Shown here in pieces: positions 48,158 to 59,516 of a DNA stretch of 64,000 nucleotides (position 1 is the stretch's first letter; every line of letters starts with the position of its first letter). The translations under genes and the position numbers were made by a program. This DNA comes from Rutpela maculata (Eukaryota; Arthropoda; Insecta; Coleoptera; Cerambycidae): assembly GCA_936432065.2 (NCBI GenBank), contig OW386289.2, positions 40,379,538 to 40,443,537 of the forward strand. Reading direction: 5' to 3'. The notes beneath the pieces were generated by a model that was given only the letters and a program-made list of their open reading frames with translations, made no database searches and was not told the origin of the DNA.

Positions 48158-48910
48158 GAGCTCCCGTCTTCCGCTCGGTAATCTGAAAGTATAGGCAAAG
48201 TAAACACTTTTTTTATTAGGTCCTTAGCCCGACGGGCAGAGGGTGAAGGGGCAGGGCAGAGACTGCAGAGACGGACGTCGTCAGTTCACTCCAAGCAACG
48301 AGGAGCAGCAGAAGACAGCTTTCAGCGAGAACCTGAAGATGGCAGATGTGATGCTGTCGAAACGTCGTTTAGACAACCGTGGCTCCGGCAGGAGCCTACC
48401 AACTACGCGGGAAAATACCCGGAAGGACAACAAAACTTCATTCAATACACGTGAAAACCTAAGAAACAACATATATATATTAGACATATTAATGAACCCA
48501 TCCAATGGATTGGAAGACATAAATTATGAATTTAGACCTATTTTTGGCCATTTTCAATTTGAGCACTCAAATTTCGAAATTTTCATGCGAATAACAATAA
48601 AATGGCTGCACAGAATTGTCTGCTATGCTGTTTTTGAAAAAAAGGGCAACCAAATGAACAATTTCCGTCAAGTTTGAGCAAGTAGCTCGCTATTTTTTCC
48701 CCCTTCTTTCCCCATTTATTTCTTCGTTATGTAAAATACGTATAGTAAGTGCTACCAAGCATTTCGATCGAGAGTTCGTTAAAAAAATGTGTGCCCTGCA
48801 AACTCTGCTCTACCTCTCTCCCATGACCCTCTGCCCGTCGGGCTAAAGGCCTAATAAAAAAAGTGTTTTTTTTGCTATACTTTACGCTACCAAGCGGAAT
48901 TCGGGAGCTC
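48158..48910. repeat. 753 bp TIR/foldback element in LINE 2
   Basis: TIRs of ~110 bp: GAGCTCCCGTCTTCCGCT at the left and the reverse complement CGGAATTCGGGAGCTC at the right, both with AACACTTTTTTTATTAGG and GCCCGACGGGCAGAGGGT. The unpaired interior includes a 144-codon frame (48243-48677). Its first part has NLKMADVMLSKRRLDNRG, a pattern I associate with a common insect repeat junction (CTGAAGATGGC...CGAAACGTCG). No transposase. No clear target duplication. Confidence 0.8.
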
Positions 48911-48914
48911 ACTA

Positions 48915-49030
48915 CCTTACCAAATGAATGCCAGCTCTTAGACGATAAAACTGGATCACAAAATGACATGGGAGAGGCACACTGATAACTTATCAAAAAA
49001 ATTAAAGAAATGCTGCTTCATTTATTATAT
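48915..49030 (+). pseudogene. second LINE, post-RT segment
   Basis: The frame gives LDDKTGSQ then MTWERHTDNLSKKLKKCC. This corresponds to the LGVxLDxxLTWxxH block that follows the YADD core. It ends where repeat R3 begins (~49031). Confidence 0.65.
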
Positions 49031-49329
49031 TTTTCGCAAATACGAAAACGAAGAGGATATTGCATTTGATTGGCACATTTCTAAAATCGGAAATATCGCC
49101 CGTAGACAAAGAAATTTTCATATCATTGTATTAGTGAACGAATTCTGAACAACTTTCAAAATGTTCGTCTGACGTCTGTCCGTACTTCACGTTTCTTGTA
49201 AGCACGATAACTTAAGAAAGAAAAGTTCGATTATATTGAAAATTGGACAGTAAGTTAGTGTTAGTTAAAGGAAGAACCCTATTGTTCTTGAACAAAACCG
49301 ATCGGTAAATAAAAAAGTTATTAATTATA

Positions 49330-49879
49330 CAGCCACACAAAATAAAAAAAGTTCAGATCCAGTAACTAGGCCTACCAATCTTTGTGTATTTTGACATCCT
49401 GAATTCGATGCCGCCATCAGAATTTATTTGTAAATCACATGTTTTTAGCATTTTATCTGTGGTGGTACCGAAAAATGAGTCAAATTGACAAGATAATTTT
49501 ATAGAAAAAAGTGCTTAGAATACAACACAAATCAATTTTGAACCAGATCTGAGAAAAAATAAAAAGACGTTTTTACCCGTAGCGTTAGAGGTCTTTTTAT
49601 TTTTAATTTTTTTTTCTCAGATCTTGTTCAAAAATGATATATGGGTCCTCGTTAGATTCTAAGCACTTTTTATCAATAAAATTTTTCGACATCTTGTCAA
49701 TTTGAGCCATTTCTCGGTACCACCACATTTAAAATGTGAAAAAACCACGCGATGTACAAAGAAAAGACACGATAAAATTAAATTCTAATGGCGGCATCGA
49801 ATTCAAAAGGTCCAAATACATAAATATTGCTAGGTCTAGTTTTTGGGTTTGACCTTTTTTTTATTCTCTGTGGCTGTGC
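49330..49879. repeat. palindrome with CAGCCACA ends
   Basis: Ends ACAGCCACACAAAATAAAA and the reverse complement of CTCTGTGGCTGTG, with TA on each side. Arms of ~250 bp include TCGATGCCGCCAT and GAGAAAAAATAAAAAGAC. The uninterrupted target can be read in R3 copy 3 near 59080 (TTATTAATGATTTAAAT). Confidence 0.8.
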
Positions 49880-50065
49880 TATTTAAATTTGAAAATAAAA
49901 CATTTTTAAATTTTTATTATGTTTTTGTAAATGAATAGAAATCTGGTGAACTCTATTTTGAAGGATTTTAATATTTATTTATATATTTTACTGATATACA
50001 TTTTCAACCATGGAAATATGATTTCAACTTATCGCTTATAATGTAAAAATTTAATTTTTTTTTAC

Positions 50066-50215
50066 ATGGTAGGGGGTGGAGTAGTTCTTAAGTTTTTGAC
50101 TCAGAACCCAAAGGTCTCGGGTTCGAAACCCACATTTAGTTGTATTATCTGGAATGGGGCATTACCCAAATCAGAATTCATAATGCCCCATTCTAGATAA
50201 TGCACCCCCTACCAT
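50066..50215. repeat. hairpin enclosing a tRNA-like box B
   Basis: ATGGTAGGGGGTG pairs with CACCCCCTACCAT. An inner hairpin TTATCTGGAATGGGGCATTA pairs with TAATGCCCCATTCTAGATAA. Between them lies GGTCTCGGGTTCGAAACCC, a match to the tRNA T-arm / RNA polymerase III box B. A convincing box A or full cloverleaf is not visible, so it is not called a tRNA. Confidence 0.65.
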
Positions 50216-50805
50216 ACCAGGCGTTGCTTATTTTCCGGCAACCTCTTTGGCCACATTTTTCCCTACAATAACGTACTTCTACGCTACATTTCATCTTTCC
50301 TCAACTTTAACTTTCCAATCCTCTCCTTTTCTACTTTCTCTTTGTTGCTTTTGCTCCTATTTGTATTACTTTTGTCCTTTTTGTCCTTTTTTGTCTATAA
50401 ATTCCTTTTAAACCGATAAGTTTTTTAAAAATGCAAACATTTTAAATCTTAACTTTCATCCATCACATTTTTCTGGCAGCCAGGGAGCCCACCAGATGGG
50501 CAATTGTCTTGGACGGGTTTTTTCGTTCAGCTTTTTCCCGTGTCAACAGCCCAAATTTCTAAGTGTTTTGCCAAGTGTTGTTCAGTGTTACTTTGAATTA
50601 TTTTTTAAGGCTGTTTGTAGATTGTTTTTAATTATATTTTTAATTCTAAACTTGCCATAGGCAGGTAGGAGTTTTTATTTCTGTTATTTTTATTAAGCCA
50701 AACTAGACCTGCGTCGACCAGTCCTACAATCAAATCACCATGGCGCTAAGCGCCGTGGTTCTCTGATTGGCTCCGGACCAGAATCCGGCGAGGCACATTA
50801 GGGCG

Positions 50806-51357
50806 AGCCGGAAAAAATGAAAATTTGAATTTTCAAATGATATAACTTATAATTTGTTGCTGCGGATCTAAAACTAATTCGGTTAAAGTTTTAGCCAAAT
50901 CGGTTAATATTTAGCCGCCCCCCACGGCCTTAAGAAGGAAGCAAAATGCCAATTTTTTTATTTTTAACATTTTTCAAATTGACATTTGAAATTTTTTTAT
51001 GATTCTTTATTAATATCTAAACGTGTGGCAAAAGTTTTCCGAATAAAATATTTTTCAGTTCCAGGGAAATTAGAAATAAGATTTTTTGTACAACATATCT
51101 AATTTCCCTGGAACTGAAAAATATTTTATTCGGAAAACTTTTACCACACACGTTTAGACAATAATAAAGAGTCATAAAAAAATTTCAAACTTCAATTTTA
51201 AAAATGTTAAAAATCAAAAAATTGACCTTTTCCTTCATTTTAAAGACCGTGGATATTAACTGCTTTGGCTAAAAATTTAACCGAATTTGTTTTAGATCCA
51301 TAGCAACAAATTATAAAATATATCATTTACAAATTCAAATTTTAATTTTTTTTGTCC
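50806..51357. repeat. 552 bp palindrome
   Basis: Arms of ~280 bp with a ~20 bp centre near 51085. Pairs include ATAACTTATAATTTGTTGCT, CTAAACGTGTGG and TTCCAGGGAAATTAGA. The inner 80 bp of each arm is almost exact. Confidence 0.85.
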
Positions 51358-51469
51358 GTCCTACTATACATGCAACTTTAAATAAATGTTCGTCTGGTTT
51401 GACTTGCATACGTAGGTTTTAGATGCAGTTCTCTTTTTTAGAAACCCACGTAGGTTTTGGATGTAGCTT

Positions 51470-51527
51470 TTTTTTGTTTTTTGTTTTTTGTTTTTTGTTT
51501 TTTGTGTTTTTTTTGTTTTACCAACTA
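51470..51527. repeat. (GTTTTTT)n tract
   Basis: Tandem TTTTTTG units, probably slippage-prone. No other content. Confidence 0.8.
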
Positions 51528-52723
51528 CGTTTGTATGATAAAATTAACTAACATAAAAGACTACGAAGAGTATTCTATAGAATGTGTAACAATTATATAA
51601 ATAGTTCAGTAAATCGGAGAAGAGTATAATGCTTCCTCTAGTTACATATTTAAAATCTTCTGTATTGCATGTGTTGAAGTTAAGTTGCATTGGTTTGGTT
51701 CAGTTTAAATTATCGTATTGATTAATTTTTTGGAGAAACTCCTCACACTCCTCTAAAGTGTTTATAGCGCAAAAGGAAATTTATGGTTGGTTTAGCTGTA
51801 CATACCATTGTAAAGATATATTTATAGCATTATCAGTTTTAACTTTACCAGCTCTTTATATATTCTTATAGTTACAACAAATATAAAAAAACAAGAAAAT
51901 ATCCTTTTAAGAAATAATGTCTACAATTAACATACTTGCAGCAGCAGTAGTGAGTTTCGGATGCCTATTTCGCGACAAGGTCTGTGCCAAAATTCTTACA
52001 TTTTTCAAGATATTAGTTGTTTTACCAAATTGACCCAGCTGTTTGGACTATTTGACGATTATACTTTACTAGCTGATGCCCGCGACCTCGTCCGCATGGA
52101 ACTTCGTTCGAGTGGAACTTCGTCTGCGTGGAATTAAGAACATTGATATACTAACCCACTGCACATTCATTGCATTTAAGGAAGCCGTTTTCCCAATAAT
52201 TATTTTAATCGACAATAGAGCACATGGGTGGGTATGTGTCAAATTTCGTGCTTAAAAACATCCCTCTCACTGTTCACCCGTTCGGGGGGGGGGGGGTCTC
52301 TTTTTGAGAACCGTCGATTACGTGACTCCTTATTTCCTCAGAAGATCCCGTCACTGCAATATCACGTTTCTGACTTATGCGATTTCAGAGATACGGATAC
52401 CTCAGCTCATGTGGGTTGTAATTGTCGCCCTCACTGTTATGGGACATAATTAGAAATTTGTTTCAGTTGTCTAACACAAAGCTGACTATTTGTTTACGAA
52501 CCTCCAACGCTCTTTCTTGTGAGCCTTATATTAAGAATGAAAGGGAACGGAATAAACAGGTTTCGTCACCTACAATTGGGACAACAGTATGTTGTACAAC
52601 TTCTCCATTAATACTTAGATTTTCTTTAGACATTTCGTAAGAAAATTAAAAATTCACAGATTTCCCCAATCCTTGCAACCATTGAAGACATTGGAAATGA
52701 TAACACCATATATGAAACATAAC

Positions 52724-53444
52724 CACAGAAGACCTATACCAGAAACGACTCTCTGGCCTTCCCGCCAATATTGAATTTTATGCGCATATGTCATATGTCG
52801 GTGGTATTATTGTCAACCTATAAATCCGCAGGTTTCTAAATTCACCGGTGGAGCGTACCGGTAAGCAATAACATTATATGATTGGCTATTTTGAAAACCA
52901 AAGAAAGCCAAAATCAGCTTCGAATTTTATCTACCAATGCGACCAGCGGTGGTGAATTTAGAAAGGTGCGGATTTATAGATTGACAATACCACCGACAAG
53001 ATAGCCGAAGGTCACCCCAATTTACCAATGAAAGGGTGCGTTTGCACGCACTCAGTAATTTAGTCGAGTCGCTTAGTAATTTAGTACTCGACCAATGCGG
53101 ACAGCGTGTTTTAGTCAAGTAATTTAGTGGAAAGCAATTACTAAATTACTGGACCGTCTCTCTACTCGACTAAATTACTGGATGCGTGCAAACGCACCCA
53201 AACATCGAACGTGCCTCCGAGAGTGACGCTTCTGGTATTAAGCAATCCAAACCACGTGACTTTTAACATGGCGTTGAGGGCAAACATCCGGCAATCCTTT
53301 ATTTTCATTCGTTAAATGAGTTTTTTTTCGGTTGCCTTGGCTACGTTTCCGCGAGTTAATTAAAATAAACCCCATGTTTGCCCTCAGCGCCATATTGAAA
53401 AATAATTTTGACAGGTCGTTGGATTGCCTAATAGGTCTTCTGTG
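52724..53444. mobile_element. 721 bp TIR element, 7 bp duplication
   Basis: TIR CACAGAAGACCTAT at the left and its reverse complement at 53431-53444. It is flanked by ACATAAC at 52717-52723 and 53445-53451. Copy 1 of the host Helitron shows the empty site (GAAACATAATAATATTTT near 23190). Inside are three separate hairpins: 52795-53000, 53033-53199 and about 53235-53425. No transposase. The superfamily is unclear; hAT or P-like by duplication length. Confidence 0.85.
53033..53199. mobile_element. 167 bp MITE, Harbinger-like TIR
   Basis: Ends GGGTGCGTTTGCACGCA and its reverse complement, with AAA on both sides as a possible 3 bp duplication. The interior repeats ACTCGACTAAATTACTG-type units in both orientations. 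GGGTGCGTTT starts and 3 bp duplications are seen in PIF/Harbinger MITEs, though their usual target is TWA. Confidence 0.55.
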
Positions 53445-54399
53445 ACATAACAATAATATTTTATCTTCTTACGTGTCAAAATGACTTAATTATAGACGTC
53501 ATTTTCAGTGTCAAAATGATATACTTTATCAGACTGACGACCGCTTGCTCCGTATGTGTTTAAACCATTTACCACCCCCGTTTTGAATCCTTCAAAAAGC
53601 GAAAATCGAAATTTTGTCTTACACGTATCTAATAGATTTCGACAAAAAATATTTCTGCCAAATTTCACGCATCTAGATCTGACCGTTTGCGAAAAAGCCT
53701 AAATTTTCAATCCCCTTTTTCACCCACTTGGAGGTCGAATTTCAAAAAATCCCTTCTTAGTGGATGCCTACGTCATTCGAGGAACCTCTATGCAAAATTT
53801 GAAGTTTCTAGACCCAGCGGTTTGAGCTGTGCGTTGATAGATGAGGGTATTCTTTTATATATATATAGAGATAACAATAATATTTTATCTTCTGACGTGT
53901 CAAAATGACTTAATTATAGACATCATTTTCAGTATCAAAATGATATACTTTATCGGACTGACGGCTGCTTTCTCCGTGTATGTTTAAACCCCGTTTTAAC
54001 CCCTTCAAAAAGCGAAAATCAAAATTTTGTCTTACACGTAATTTCAACAAAAAATATTTCTGCCAAATTTCACGCATCTAGATCCGACCGTTGCCGAAAA
54101 AGCCTAAATTTTCAACCCCCTTTTTCACCCTCTCGGGGGTCGAATTTCGAAAAATCCCTTCTTAGTGGATGCCTACGTCATTCAAGGAACCTCTATGCAA
54201 AATTTGAAGTTTCTAGACCCAGCGGTTTGAGCTGTCAGTCAGGGTATTCTTTTATATATAGAGAGAGAGATTTAGTTTTTTGTTAAAATTTTTAATAAGT
54301 AGATCTTTTTATTAACCAACTTCATAGAATTTTAAAAAGAGGAGGTTCTTAATTCGATCCTGATGTATATTTCTTTTTAATATTTGTTCAATCATTGCT

Positions 54400-55440
54400 A
54401 AGGATCGGCTTACAGCAAACCTGAAGAGGAGGACAATAATACCAAGAGGAGTGGGAACTCATAACCTTTCACCGCAACAACCAACAAGAGGATGAGAACA
54501 CGCCATTTGAGATTGCGTACAAGAAGCAGGAAAACAACAGAAATCACTACGACAGCGTAATCGCTACACAGAAAAGAAGTGAACCAGAACGAGTAGAAGA
54601 ACAAACCCCACCAAGCGGAGTGATAACGCCTTGCCCAGAATGGGAGGAAGCGACGAATATTAATAGGTACCAAATATTACAAAGAACGGAAGAGGGACAC
54701 AGTCAGGAAGCACCAACTGATTGGATAACTCTGGCGACATGGAACGTCAGAGGATGCATACAGAGAGCGAAAAGGGAAAAAATCGATGAGGCTACAACAA
54801 AAGCCAACAGAAGAAAGTTTCCAAAGAGCTGAGAGGGACATCATCCAACTACTCACAAAAACAACATGACGAAAAGAACGACACAAAGCATCGACTCTAC
54901 TAGGAGAGAAGACAATTACAAAAAGGATAGAAAGTACACAATGAAGTACTGGGGAACATGTCTAAAGAAGGGATTCAAAACATCTACTAAAGAAAGCGCT
55001 AACACTGAACGGCAGCAAACTAAAAAATATGGAGACCATGCTACACGTGGAGAACAGTAATCGATAGGATCATGGACAAACTGGGAATGGACCAGATATA
55101 CTGGGAAAGAAAAGCGAGGGAAAAAAATGAATTCCACAAAGAAATCGCAACGATATATACTCTACTCGAATCAAAAATAAAGGAATCAGAAGAATCAGAA
55201 GAAGAAAATGTGTAGAAGCAGAAATACAAAAAGATAAGCATAAACACTCCACATCATAATACAATGCGGTGACGCATTTCACAGACATCTACAGATATAT
55301 GCTCTGCCAGAACCAGAAACGAAAGAATTAGAAGAAGAAGAAAATCTGTAGAAGCAGAAACACAGGAAAGAGGAGCATAAACATTAAATATCACAAACAA
55401 AATGCGGCAACGCATTTCACAAATACCTACATTTCCCTAC
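54400..55440 (+). pseudogene. deleted LINE with EN start
   Basis: Purine-rich and less AT-rich than its neighbours. 54720-54760 encodes DWITLATWNVRGCIQRAK; ATWNVRG is the N-terminus of an APE-type LINE endonuclease. The rest of the endonuclease and the RT are missing. What follows (54790-55440) is frame-broken, charged and E/K/R-rich. 55175-55300 and 55320-55430 are two tandem ~125 bp copies (GAAGAAGAAAATGTGTAGAAG, CAATGCGGTGACGCATTTCA), probably 3' UTR repeats. It looks like a non-autonomous deletion derivative. Confidence 0.6.
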
Positions 55441-56209
55441 ACTACAATAGAAAGTGGGGAGTTACTTTTTTTCGAAAAAGAATTCGTTTTCAAGTTATAA
55501 ATTGTTTGATATTATTTTGGTAATTTTTCAATAAAAATTCTTGGCCTATGAAATCTGAAAATACAGATGACGCTGGGTTGTAGAAAATGTGAATTTAAAT
55601 AGAAAATTAAGAATGACTTTTTTTCGAAATACAATTCGTTTAAAAGTTATTAATTATTTAATATTTGAAAAATATAATTTTAAGGGGCCGTAATTCGAAA
55701 ATCATAAATCAAAATATTTTCAAAATTTGGATATAGAGGCTCAAAAGCTTGCTGATCAATAATATTACATTAGTCTTTCAATAAAAAACTACGGGCCCGC
55801 ATTACACATACAGGCCTGCGTACCTGCAAGGTAAGCGACGTCATATTACTAGTCTCTACCTTGGGAACGTTTTTTAACCTCACTGCGTTCGTGTGATTTC
55901 TATTACGAATAAATGACAAAATTAAAATATTTATTACTAAAAAGAAATCTGATTTTGGTACTAGGGGCTTTAATGTATGGTTTTAAATAACATTAATGTA
56001 TATTATTTTTTTTGTGGATATGCCTATTGCAATATTTTTGCAGTCTACGTGAAATATGATGCACATAGTGATTTTAGAATTCTCTGATAACGAGCATAAT
56101 AGTGCTTAAAGCTTAAAAAGTCACAACGACAAATATCTTACTGTGTAAAAGCTAAATGGAGGCCAATAAAAAGGATAAAAAGAATGTGTGGAAAGAATAT
56201 TGAAAAACC
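55441..56209. other. no gene seen
   Basis: AT-rich with one GC-richer patch near 55790-55880 (GGGCCCGCATT, CCTGCGTACCTGCAAGG). No motif or repeat recognised. Confidence 0.4.
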
Positions 56210-56437
56210 CTCAAAAAAAGTGCGCTAAAAATTGTGAAATAAAATTTCACAGCCGGCCAGTTAATTGAACATTATTACCTAATATCGATACTCAGATTGG
56301 TGCAACAATGAGCAAATAAGGAACTCAAATGCATTGATTATATTAACCCATTTCAATATCGATATTAGATAATAAGGTTCAATTATCTAATGAAATTTTA
56401 TTTCATAATTTTTTAGCGACTTTTTGAAAGCGCTTGA
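56210..56437. repeat. palindromic MITE, AATAAAATTTCA family
   Basis: Ends and subterminal blocks (GCGCTAAAAATTGTGAAATA and its inverse) match those at 2346-2568, as does the inner TAATATCGATA hairpin. A T21 tract follows at 56439-56459. Confidence 0.75.
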
Positions 56438-56658
56438 ATTTTTTTTTTTTTTTTTTTTTCTATAGAGTATTAACAGTGTTAGTTTTAACTCAACTTTTAA
56501 TGTACCATATAATGTACTTTATCTAACCCCATTATGAAATGTCAAATTTTAAATGCATTTTTGACGTTACGAAACGTCACATTTTTCATAACTGTCAGTT
56601 TCATTACATAACTATTTATGTAATGAATTTTTACGTAACTGATTATTAAACTCATTTG

Positions 56659-56892
56659 TTAACACCTATTTTCAAATTTCTTATATACTTCTTCATTCCT
56701 GCTTTTTGATTTACCAGGTATTATTGAATATACTGCCAAATTAGCCGATTGTTCTATATCAAATGGAATATACATATCTGAATCAACCATTTTTGACTTA
56801 ATTTGCTTAAAAAAATTCAGCATATTGACAAGTAAAGTTTGTTTATATATAAATGTCAATCCATAGTAACGCTTAGGTAAAGCGATAAACAC
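56659..56892 (-). pseudogene. Crypton-like recombinase N-terminal piece
   Basis: The C-terminal half of this minus-strand frame reads IPFDIEQSANLAVYSIIPGK then SKSRNEEVYKKFENRC. It aligns with LPPEIKELAEVVVASLLLQK / SKSVYEKIYDQYENWC in the fragment at 62980-63720. That is the start of the SAM-like core-binding domain of eukaryotic tyrosine recombinases. Nothing downstream in frame shows the catalytic domain. The first ~40 residues (MFIALPKRYYG...) are unassigned. The assignment rests on similarity within the window and memory of the family. Confidence 0.5.
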
Positions 56893-57329
56893 AGAATTTA
56901 TTTGTAAGGCTACAAGCGTAGCTATGTTTGGAACCGCAAAATAGTATTCAAAATAAATTGACGTTTCTTTTCTATTTTAAAGCGGAATTAGATAAATTTT
57001 GTAGTTAACACGTTATGAAAAAGCAATTTTATTTGACTCATGTAATTTGCAAATGTCGTCATATTCGTCAAATAAAATTAGTCTTTTCATAACTGATTAC
57101 GTAAATAGCTATTATGCGATTTCTTATTACACGTCTTATTAATTTTATGTTATGTTATTATTTAATAATAAAAAAATAGTGACATTTGGTCACCTAAACT
57201 GATTTTTCAGTTGCACTGTATTAACCAATCGAAATTTTGCATTTCATGTCGTGTTAAAATTCATCCAATCAGTAACAGATTACAGCGATAACACGCATAC
57301 AAGTGGTGTCATTAGCCAAGGCACAAATG

Positions 57330-57520
57330 ATATGTTCAAATGACAGATTGAAATTCAACAAATGTCAAATTGAAAATCAATTTAGAAAAATGTCAGAAAG
57401 GTTTAGTAATGTTTCAAACGATTCAATTAATCAAATTGTATTAGAAAATATACCCAAAAACACCATTAAATGTAAAAAGTATACGTGGAAAATGTTTTAG
57501 GAATTTTGTTCGATCAGAGA
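57330..57520 (+). pseudogene. YR/Crypton-like N-terminal fragment
   Basis: The frame reads RFSNVSNDSINQIVLENIPK then NTIKCKKYTWKMF, a stop, and EFCS. RFxxVSxxxIxxIxxxxxxKNTKxxTxxxxxxFxxFC is the usual start of Crypton/DUF3504-type recombinases. The catalytic part is absent. It lies 0.5 kb from, and on the opposite strand to, the 56659-56892 fragment, and is from a different subfamily. Confidence 0.5.
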
Positions 57521-58790
57521 ATAGGAATTGAATAGGGAGTAAAAAATTATCTTACCGAATACACCTCGAACATTGATAAATACTCAAAATTTTGTCGCAG
57601 AGAATGCTTCAAGAGTGTTGCTTAAAGAAAATAGCAACACGCTTTCAGCAGTCCCTATGACAAAATTATCTCGGTATTATCAATGCTCTAGGTGTATTAT
57701 AGGTGATAACCACATGTGCTAACAAGTTGTTATCATCGATTTTCGAGCTATGAGAATGAGTGAATTTTCGTTAAACTATTTGATATTGCTTGTGAGAATA
57801 TTTTCTCTGAAAATCTGTATGTGATATTTATATCTTGATTCTTCTTTGATTTGAATTATTGTCTTACAGTTTTAGTTTGCTGGAAAACTTTCAGTACTTT
57901 TAAAAACAGCTGTATCTACAGAGCATTGTTTAAATCATACGCATTAAAAAAACAGTTTCTGTTTTCAGTTATCTAGATAAGTATAGAACAATATAACTGC
58001 TCAGTTATTCTAGTAGATTCATATTTTTAAGTGAAAGAGTGTCTTACTTTAGTATGAATTATTTACTTATAAATTCTCACAAATGAACAAGAGAAAGGTA
58101 TTTTGATGAATTACCTAAATTTGTGAGTTGAACTCGCAGAAAACAAGGTTATATCATTATATACAAACAAATTACGCCAATGAGTCAAAGACCTTACCAA
58201 GAAGTAGAACTTTTACTAATACAGTAATGTGTTAATCATTCGCATCGTTTTTTATATTTATATTTAAAATTAAGATTATTCGCAAAAAATACTTGTAAAA
58301 TACATCAATTATTTTGATTACAGTTCAGATCTAGTATTACCCGAAAATATATTAATAGATGGGAAACCAGAAATTACATATACCTTTGACATATTATACA
58401 GTACATTATAATAATAAATTTCCTACATAGGCATACATTCGAAAGTTTTGGGCATTACAACATAACTTGCAGCTTTTTTTAACTGTTGTAGAGTTTTCTT
58501 GAATAAATATAAATCATTACAATAATTATATGTGTTACAAATTTAAATTTCAAACTGCGATATGATAAATTCATTAGTTTCTTTCATAATTCTTTCAGCT
58601 AATTAATCTATTTGCGCGAGTGCAGTAATACGTGTGGGCTATATAAAATTCATATTTACACCAGACACTGTGTAAAGTAGCTAATTCCTTCGTCGAAGAT
58701 ATGATATATTATTATAGTAGTTCGTCAAGTTCAAATATATAAACTATCAATCTGTTTTCTTAGTATTAAACAAAACGGTGGATACTTCAA
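57521..58790. other. no gene seen
   Basis: AT-rich, no motif, no internal repeat noted. Confidence 0.4.
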
Positions 58791-58794
58791 GGAA

Positions 58795-58863
58795 CGCCAA
58801 ATGGCAACAGGCAACAGGCGAAGTGGATGTTCTCCAAAACAATGGGCTGATGTCACCAAGTAG
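58795..58863 (+). pseudogene. LINE ORF2 C-terminal tail
   Basis: Short frame RRSGCSPKQWADVTK, ending in a stop. It matches the GRPPKRWADDVTK tail of insect RTE/jockey-type ORF2 proteins. It directly precedes R3 copy 3, so R3 may be the 3' part of that LINE or inserted beside it. Confidence 0.55.
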
Positions 58864-58870
58864 CTGACAG

Positions 58871-59390
58871 CCAAAAAATTTTCATATCATTGTGTTAGTG
58901 AACGAATTCTAAACAACTTTCAAAATGTCCATCTGTCCGTCCGTCACGTTTCTTGTAAGCACGATAACTCGAGAAAGAAAAATCCTATTGTACTGAAATT
59001 TGGACAGTAAGTTAGTGTTACCTAGGGGAAGAACTCTATTGTTTTTGAACAAAATCGATCAGTAAATAAAAACGTTATTAATGATTTAAATCTGAGAATT
59101 TTTTTTTTTTGATTTTTATATTTTTGTAAAAATTTACATTTTTTAAATTTTTTTTGTGTTAGGTAGTTCTTACGTTTTTGAGGGTCCGAGGTTCGAAACC
59201 CACATGTGGTATGATATAGTTTTTTTTAATTTTTACTTTACTTTACACTGAGCCTTTCACCAACTAAGTTCGTACTATAAAATTAAAAATGTCTAAAACT
59301 AATATTATTTACAAAAAACTGCGAAAAATATCCTATAGAATGTGTAACAATTATATAAAAAGTTTAGTAAACCGGTGAAAGAGTAAGTTT
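58871..59390 (+). repeat. dispersed repeat R3, copy 3
   Basis: The least interrupted copy. It runs from TTTTCATATCATTGTGTTAG, through the TCCGTCCGTCACG run and the box-B-like GGTTCGAAACCCACAT at ~59190, to TATAGAATGTGTAACAATTA at ~59350. Confidence 0.65.
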
Positions 59391-59516
59391 TTAGCTTGTT
59401 TATGAATATTATCAAAATTTTAATTTACTAATATTGTTAATAATTCTCCAGATACTTTTCCGGATAGAAGTTAGAAAACCTTGTCGAAAGTAAAATATTA
59501 CCCAGTGTGTATACAG

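Larger units (their letters stand above)
49031..51620 (+). repeat. dispersed repeat R3, copy 2, interrupted
   Basis: Outer parts match 58871-59390: the start (GTGAACGAATTCTGAACAAC), TTTTTACATGG...GTAGTTCTTAAG, GGTTCGAAACCCACAT and the end (TATAGAATGTGTAACAATTA). It is interrupted by palindromes at 49330-49879, 50066-50215 and 50806-51357, plus a T/G-rich tract at 51470-51527. Confidence 0.6.
52069..54270 (-). mobile_element. Helitron family B, copy 2, tandem 5' ends
   Basis: Minus strand. The 3' terminus at 52069 ends ...CAGCTAG next to T (plus strand A|CTAGCTGATGCCCGCG). The 5' terminus at 54270 reads A|TCTCTCTCTATATATAAAAG. Plus-strand 53445-53871 and 53872-54270 are two tandem copies of the 5' ~400 bp, each ending in a TATATAGAGA|T terminus. 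A 721 bp TIR element sits inside at 52724-53444. A G13 tract is at 52284-52296. No Rep/helicase is encoded. Confidence 0.8.

Noticed and set aside
48243..48677. 144-codon frame as a host gene
   Set aside because: It lies inside a TIR element, starts in the TIR, and its recognisable part resembles a common repeat junction.
50095..50135. A tRNA gene
   Set aside because: Box B is good, but the anticodon arm does not fold with a 7-base loop and no acceptor stem or box A is evident.
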